Part shown: one piece after another, positions 7,752 to 11,563 of the stretch | Position numbering within the stretch: position 1 is the stretch's first letter | Layout of the letters: each line of letters starts with the position of its first letter | From: an uncultured Clostridia bacterium | Lineage (GTDB): Bacteria > Bacillota > Clostridia > TANB77 > CAG-508 | Length of the DNA stretch: 11,563 nt | Reading direction: 5' to 3' | Assembly (NCBI GenBank): GCA_934177555.1 | Contig: CAKPPL010000035.1 | Location: 1-11,563 of the forward strand | The notes under the pieces: generated by a model | Told to the model about the DNA's origin: nothing | What the model saw: only the letters and a program-made list of their open reading frames with translations | Database searches by the model: none | Made by a program: the position numbers and the translations under genes

Positions 7752-8276
7752 TTATGCCTCTGGTTCTATTAATCCAAAGTTTTTACCATCTTTTAATTTA
7801 TGTATAACATTTACTTTACCTGTTTCAACATTTACAAATGTTAAAAATAATTGGTTTCCTCTTTCTTGTAATTTTAGTTTTGCATCTTCTGGTGTCATTG
7901 GTTTTATTTCATAATATTCTATTTTTAAAATTTCATCTTCAACTTCATGTTTTGGAGTTTCAACTTCTAATACTTTTAGTGTTGAATCTTTTAACATTCT
8001 TTCTCTTTTTGTTTTTGCTTTTCTTATTTGACCTTCTAATATATCTATATCTTTATCTATAGATGCATATAAATCTTTATCTTCTGTTACTGCTCTATAT
8101 GATTCACCATTAGCATTTACTGTTATTTCAGCTATTTGAGCTGTTCTTTCTGTTTTTATTGTTACATCTGCTGATGCATCTTCAAAATATTTTGCTATTC
8201 TATCCATTTTTCTTTCTACATATTCATTAATTGCTTCTGTAACTTTTATTTCCTTTCCTGTTATTTTTATTTCCAT
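7752..8276 (-). CDS. hpf: ribosome hibernation promoting factor, long form
   Basis: This 174-residue protein begins MEIKITGKEIKVTEAI. The N-terminal ribosome-binding domain (about 1-95) has the beta-alpha-beta pattern of HPF/YfiA, with the basic stretch RKAKTKRERM (85-94). After an acidic linker, the C-terminal dimerisation domain (about 115-174) carries EIKPMTPEDAKLKL and ends KDGKNFGLIEP. Long HPF blocks the decoding centre of idle ribosomes and pairs 70S particles into 100S dimers in stationary phase or starvation; the two-domain layout is the usual one in Bacillota. The ATG at 8276 is the start: GAGAGGAG (8292-8285) lies 8 bases upstream. A longer reading from a TTG at 8294 would place that ribosome site inside the gene. 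It has its own promoter and terminator and is divergent from mutS2. Confidence 0.95.
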   Translation of the reverse strand: MEIKITGKEIKVTEAINEYVERKMDRIAKYFEDASADVTIKTERTAQIAEITVNANGESYRAVTEDKDLYASIDKDIDILEGQIRKAKTKRERMLKDSTLKVLEVETPKHEVEDEILKIEYYEIKPMTPEDAKLKLQERGNQLFLTFVNVETGKVNVIHKLKDGKNFGLIEPEA

Positions 8277-8284
8277 AAAAATCG

Positions 8285-8292
8285 CTCCTCTC
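8285..8292 (-). promoter_or_regulatory. ribosome binding site that sets the hpf start
   Basis: GAGAGGAG on the minus strand ends 8 bases before the ATG at 8276. It fixes the start at that ATG rather than at the in-frame TTG at 8294, which overlaps the site itself. Confidence 0.85.
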
Positions 8293-8314
8293 AATTTTGT
8301 TTATTTACGTTTAC

Positions 8315-8343
8315 ATTATATATGTATTTTAATTTTTTTGCAA
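8315..8343 (-). promoter_or_regulatory. sigma-A-type promoter of hpf
   Basis: On the minus strand the -35 box TTGCAA (8343-8338) and a perfect -10 box TATAAT (8320-8315) are 17 bases apart. The predicted start near 8308 gives a leader of about 30 bases that contains the ribosome binding site. No sigma-B- or sigma-H-like box was recognised, although hpf genes are often stress-controlled in Bacillota. Confidence 0.68.
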
Positions 8344-8379
8344 GTTTTTTGTTATATAATTTTTTGATAATTCATTTTA

Positions 8380-8408
8380 TTGCAATTCAAGCCATTTTGT
8401 GGCATAAT
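8380..8408 (+). promoter_or_regulatory. extended -10 promoter of mutS2
   Basis: The -35 box TTGCAA (8380-8385) and the -10 box CATAAT (8403-8408) are 17 bases apart, and the TGG just before the -10 box (8400-8402) fits the extended TGn element. Transcription would begin near 8415, leaving a leader of only about 16 bases that still holds the AAAGGA ribosome site (8416-8421). The -35 hexamer is identical to that of the divergent hpf promoter. Confidence 0.65.
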
Positions 8409-8430
8409 AATTACGAAAGGATTTGAGAAA

Positions 8431-10782
8431 ATGAACAATAATTTATTAAAATTAGAATACGACAAAATTATAGAAAAAATTCAAAACCACTGTAAAACAT
8501 ATATTGGTAAAGATTATGCTTATAATCTTAGACCTTCTCATAATAAAGATGAAATTCAAAAAATGCTAAACGAAACTAGTCAAGGAGTTATTTTAATTCA
8601 AAGAAATAGCACACCTCCAATCAGTGATATTGCTAATATAATTGTATATTTAAAAGCTTTAAATGGTGGTGGAACTCTTGGCATAAAAGCTTTATTAGAA
8701 ATCAAAAATGTTTTACAAACAGCTAATGAATTAAAAATTTATTTTGATAAAGATTATTTAAAAAATGAAGATTCTGAAGAAATATCTTATTATTTTGATA
8801 ATTTATATATAAATTCTAATATAATAGAAATTTTAAATAAATCTATTATTGATGAAGATACTATTTCTGATAATGCTTCAAAAAAGTTACAAGATATACG
8901 TAGAAAAAAAAGACGTCTTGAACAAGATATCAGGTCAAAGTTAAATACAATCTTGCATTCTTCAACATATTCTAAATATATTAGAGAAAATATTGTTACT
9001 ATTCGTAACAGTCGTTTCGTAATACCTGTTAAAGAAGAATATAGAAATAATATAAAAGGATTCGTACATGATATCTCTAGTAGTGGATCAACTGTTTTTA
9101 TTGAACCAATTGCTGTTTTTGATTTAAATAATGAAATTTCTAATTTGAATATCGAAGAAAATTTAGAAATAGAAGAAATTTTAAGAAATTTAAGTAATTT
9201 AATTTCTCCTTATACAAATGAATTAGAAAATGATTTGAAAATAATTGGTCAACTTGATTTTATATTTGCAAAATCTCACTATTCAATAGAAATGAACTGC
9301 TCTACTCCATTAATTAATGATAATAAATTAATTATTTTAAAAAATGCTAGACATCCTCTTATTGATAAAAATACAGTTGTACCTTTTTCAGTAGAATTAG
9401 GAAAAGATTTTTCAACTTTAATTATAACAGGTCCAAATACAGGAGGAAAAACTGTAACTTTAAAAACTATTGGTTTATTAACTGCAATGGCTTGTAGTGG
9501 ATTAAACATTCCTGCTGATGAGAATTCTAGTATATACATTTTTGATAAAATCTTTGCAGATATTGGAGATGAACAAAGTATTAGTGAATCTTTAAGTACT
9601 TTTTCTTCTCATATGAGTAATATTGTAAAAATCACTAATCAAGCAACAGCTGATAGTTTAGTTTTAGTTGATGAATTAGGCTCTGGAACAGATCCTTTGG
9701 AAGGTGCAAATCTCGCAATAAGTATCCTTCAATTTTTTACAAATTTAGGTTGTATTACTGTTAGTACTTCACATTATCAAGAATTAAAAAAATATGCTTT
9801 AGTTACTCCAAAATTTAAAAATGCTAGTGTTGAATTTGATATAGATAATTTAAGACCTACATATAGATTATTGATTGGCATTCCTGGAAAGAGTAATGCT
9901 TTTGCAATTAGTAGAAAATTAGGTCTAGATGAAAAAATCATTTCAAATGCAAATTCTATGATTGATAAGCAAACTATTGATTTTGAAGATTTATTAAAAA
10001 GTATTTATGATGATAAATCTAAATTAGAAGATGATAAGCAAAAAATTGCTAACACTTTAAAAGAAATTGAAGATTTAAAACAACATTTAAAACATCAAAA
10101 CTCAGATGTTTTAAAACAAGAAAAAGAGCTCATTTCTAATGCAAAACAAGAAGCAAAACAAATCTTAATTGAAGCTAAAGAAACTGCTGATTTAATTATT
10201 AAAGATATGGATTCTTCTAAGTCTCTTTCTAAAGCAAATTCTCTTAGAAAAAACTTAAATGAGAAAATCTCTTCTTTAAAAACTGAACCTGATGACATTG
10301 TTATTACTCATTCAATTTCTAGAGAAAATATTAAACCTAATTTGAATGTATTTGTTTCTAATTTGAATAGTAATGGTATTGTGCTTTCACAAATTTCTAA
10401 AGATGACACTGTTCAAATACAAATTGGTGCATTAAAAATGAATGTAAATATTAAATATTTACAAGAAGTTAAAAACGAAAATAAAAAGCAAGATTATACT
10501 TATAAAGATAAATCTTCTTTTAAAGCTCAATCTGTTAGCCCTGAAATAAATTTACTTGGTCTTACTGTTGATGAAGCTATACCTATTGTTGATAAATATT
10601 TAGATGATTGTTTTATAGCAAAATTATCTCCTGTAAGAATTGTTCATGGCAAAGGTACTGGTGCTTTACGTTCTGGTATTCATAGATTTTTAAAAACTAA
10701 TAAGCATGTTGATTCTTTTAGATTAGGTACTTTTGGTGAAGGTGAAATGGGTGTTACTATTGTTAATCTAAAAATTAAATAA
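8431..10782 (+). CDS. mutS2: MutS2 ATPase / Smr-domain protein
   Basis: This 783-residue protein is close in length to Bacillus MutS2 (about 785). From the N-terminus it has a lever/core region; a clamp segment with HDISSSGSTVFIEP (213-226); the ABC-type ATPase with Walker A GPNTGGKT (334-341), Walker B LVLVDE (410-415) and GSGTDP (417-422); a coiled-coil clamp rich in Lys and Glu (about 520-600); a KOW-like domain (about 621-680); and a C-terminal Smr domain (about 706-781) with HGKGTGALR (739-747). MutS2 lacks the mismatch-recognition domain of MutS. It is linked to suppression of recombination and, in B. subtilis, to splitting of collided ribosomes. The start is the ATG at 8431, with AAAGGA 9 bases upstream; an in-frame TTG at 8380 lies in the promoter. 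The usual Smr LDxRG motif reads INLLG here. No tryptophan is present. Confidence 0.97.
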   Translation: MNNNLLKLEYDKIIEKIQNHCKTYIGKDYAYNLRPSHNKDEIQKMLNETSQGVILIQRNSTPPISDIANIIVYLKALNGGGTLGIKALLEIKNVLQTANELKIYFDKDYLKNEDSEEISYYFDNLYINSNIIEILNKSIIDEDTISDNASKKLQDIRRKKRRLEQDIRSKLNTILHSSTYSKYIRENIVTIRNSRFVIPVKEEYRNNIKGFVHDISSSGSTVFIEPIAVFDLNNEISNLNIEENLEIEEILRNLSNLISPYTNELENDLKIIGQLDFIFAKSHYSIEMNCSTPLINDNKLIILKNARHPLIDKNTVVPFSVELGKDFSTLIITGPNTGGKTVTLKTIGLLTAMACSGLNIPADENSSIYIFDKIFADIGDEQSISESLSTFSSHMSNIVKITNQATADSLVLVDELGSGTDPLEGANLAISILQFFTNLGCITVSTSHYQELKKYALVTPKFKNASVEFDIDNLRPTYRLLIGIPGKSNAFAISRKLGLDEKIISNANSMIDKQTIDFEDLLKSIYDDKSKLEDDKQKIANTLKEIEDLKQHLKHQNSDVLKQEKELISNAKQEAKQILIEAKETADLIIKDMDSSKSLSKANSLRKNLNEKISSLKTEPDDIVITHSISRENIKPNLNVFVSNLNSNGIVLSQISKDDTVQIQIGALKMNVNIKYLQEVKNENKKQDYTYKDKSSFKAQSVSPEINLLGLTVDEAIPIVDKYLDDCFIAKLSPVRIVHGKGTGALRSGIHRFLKTNKHVDSFRLGTFGEGEMGVTIVNLKIK

Positions 10783-10800
10783 ACTATTTTATAATAATAT

Positions 10801-10842
10801 AAATCCAAATTACTAGAATAAAAATTCTAATAATTTGGATTT
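10801..10842. terminator. long hairpin terminator between convergent genes
   Basis: A 12-base arm (10801-10812) pairs perfectly with 10831-10842, and after one C/A mismatch TAGAAT (10814-10819) pairs with ATTCTA (10824-10829) around an AAAA loop. This makes 18 pairs with one mismatch. It lies 18 bases after the mutS2 stop and 4 bases before the stop of the facing gene, so it probably ends transcripts from both sides. The T-run is best on the plus strand (TTT closing the stem, then TTAATTTAT). Confidence 0.75.
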
Positions 10843-10846
10843 TAAT

Positions 10847-11563
10847 TTATATATAAAAATATCTACAATTTAAGTATCCATAATGTCCATTATATGTTGG
10901 ATGTATATAGATTGATACTTTTTGTCCAGCTGTTAAATATGTTTGCACATAAACTAATGAATCTAAACTCGTTGATTCAAATATTGTTGTGTTTCCAGAA
11001 ACTCCTCTAAATCCAAATGTACCTGATTGATTACAAGTTCCTAATAATACCATATAATATGTTCCAGTAGCTGGTACAGTCCATTCTCCTGCATAATTAT
11101 AATTATAATTTGTTGTATGTACACTGTAACTAAATGTATTCGTTCTTATTCCTGAAGTTGCTGCTGACAATGGTACTTTTATACAACTTTTATCCCAATT
11201 CCAATTTCCCCAATATCCTATTGCTGGTACTACATCAATATTTGATCCATTTATTCTATAACAACTTTTTGCCTGATTACTTGCATCTGTTGTAGCATAT
11301 TGAATTGATGATGAATAATTTCTCATTGTTCCTGAATATCTTGTTCCATTTTTTCCATATGCTGTTTGACCTGATACTAAATATGCTGCATTTGTTAAAT
11401 TTACATTTGATCCTACTAGACTTGCTAATGTTGGTCCTTTTATTTTTCCACTTCCATTATGATATCCTGCTGGGATTGTATATGACCCTCCACTTGTTGT
11501 TATACTTGCTGATACTGCTCCTCTATTTACCATTGTTCCTGTATATTTAGTTCCATTTTTTCC
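10847..11563 (-). CDS. phage-tail-like or surface repeat protein, partial (5' end beyond the right edge)
   Basis: This open frame crosses the right edge without a start; about 238 C-terminal residues are visible. The ATG at 11533 is probably internal, because no ribosome site precedes it and the frame upstream continues with GKNGTKYTGT, a repeat of GKNGTRYSGTM further on. The repeat-bearing part (NRGAVSASITTSGGSYTIPA, then GYHNGSGKIKG) resembles modules of tail and collar proteins of Bacillota phages. The last 150 or so residues are rich in Tyr, Gly, Thr and Asn, with GEWTVPATGTYYM and YLTAGQKVSIYIHP, which suggests a beta-sandwich (C1q- or carbohydrate-binding-like) tip domain. A receptor-binding or surface adhesin role is inferred. 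The low Lys/Glu content contrasts sharply with the neighbouring genes, which fits a transferred element or an extracellular protein. No signal peptide can be judged because the N-terminus is missing. Confidence 0.7.
   Translation of the reverse strand, partial: GKNGTKYTGTMVNRGAVSASITTSGGSYTIPAGYHNGSGKIKGPTLASLVGSNVNLTNAAYLVSGQTAYGKNGTRYSGTMRNYSSSIQYATTDASNQAKSCYRINGSNIDVVPAIGYWGNWNWDKSCIKVPLSAATSGIRTNTFSYSVHTTNYNYNYAGEWTVPATGTYYMVLLGTCNQSGTFGFRGVSGNTTIFESTSLDSLVYVQTYLTAGQKVSIYIHPTYNGHYGYLNCRYFYI
11324..11563 (-). repeat. two copies of a 33-base repeat, 207 bases apart, within the terminal gene
   Basis: Positions 11324-11356 and 11531-11563 match at 30 of 33 bases. The offset is 207 bases, exactly 69 codons, so it is an in-frame protein module boundary encoding GKNGT(K/R)Y(T/S)GTM. 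More copies may lie beyond the right edge. Confidence 0.8.

Noticed and set aside
8277..8294. Longer hpf reading from an in-frame TTG at 8294
   Set aside because: The strong GAGAGGAG site lies inside this extension and is well spaced for the ATG at 8276, which also gives the usual HPF N-terminus.
8380..8430. Longer mutS2 reading from an in-frame TTG at 8380
   Set aside because: The TTG belongs to the predicted -35 box, the extra 17 residues do not resemble MutS2, and AAAGGA precedes the ATG at 8431.
9279..9539. Minus-strand open frames inside mutS2 (also 10095-10298)
   Set aside because: They are antisense shadows of a fully conserved gene.
11531..11533. ATG at 11533 as the true start of the right-edge gene
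   Set aside because: No ribosome binding site precedes it, and the frame upstream continues a repeat motif found again within the protein, so the gene is cut by the window edge.
1..11563. CRISPR arrays, tRNA/rRNA genes, insertion sequences, riboswitches
   Set aside because: No direct-repeat arrays, cloverleaf or rRNA signatures, or transposase motifs were seen, and the intergenic gaps are too short for known riboswitch folds.

Overview
The window comes from a very AT-rich, low-GC Gram-positive-type genome (Bacillota, probably a clostridial or gut-type lineage). The evidence is the base composition, strong GGAGG-type ribosome binding sites, a long-form ribosome hibernation factor, a MutS2 gene, and standard-code use of TGG for Trp and TGA as a stop. 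Genus or species cannot be fixed from the sequence.

Positions 1-7659 (minus strand) hold a tightly packed cell-surface polysaccharide operon, read from right to left. The order is a VanZ-family membrane protein, a monotopic sugar-phosphate transferase that starts repeat-unit synthesis, an acyltransferase-3 membrane O-acyltransferase, a GT2 glycosyltransferase, a polysaccharide pyruvyl transferase, an FrhB-type iron-sulfur flavoprotein, a GT4 glycosyltransferase, and an EpsG/Wzy-type polymerase that runs off the left edge. Gene spacing runs from a 4-base overlap to 16 bases. A single promoter is visible, just in front of the VanZ gene, and it would give an essentially leaderless mRNA. The genes fit Wzx/Wzy-type assembly: the transferase loads a sugar-phosphate on undecaprenyl phosphate, the GT2 and GT4 enzymes extend it, the pyruvyl and acyl transferases decorate it, and the polymerase joins repeat units outside the membrane. 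No flippase, chain-length regulator or tyrosine kinase/phosphatase is in view; they may lie left of position 1.

Positions 7660-8430 hold the hpf gene (long ribosome hibernation promoting factor, minus strand) with its own promoter and a U-tract terminator. A divergent intergenic region (8277-8430) carries one good sigma-A promoter in each direction, both with TTGCAA as the -35 box.

Positions 8431-10782 (plus strand) hold mutS2, complete with ATPase, KOW and Smr domains. It ends at a long hairpin (10801-10842) between convergent genes.

Positions 10847-11563 (minus strand) hold the 3' end of a repeat-containing, phage-tail-like or surface protein that continues past the right edge. Two copies of a Gly-Lys-Asn-Gly-Thr motif lie 69 residues apart. 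No RNA genes, CRISPR arrays, insertion sequences or attachment sites were found, and no gene-free stretch exceeds 300 bases.
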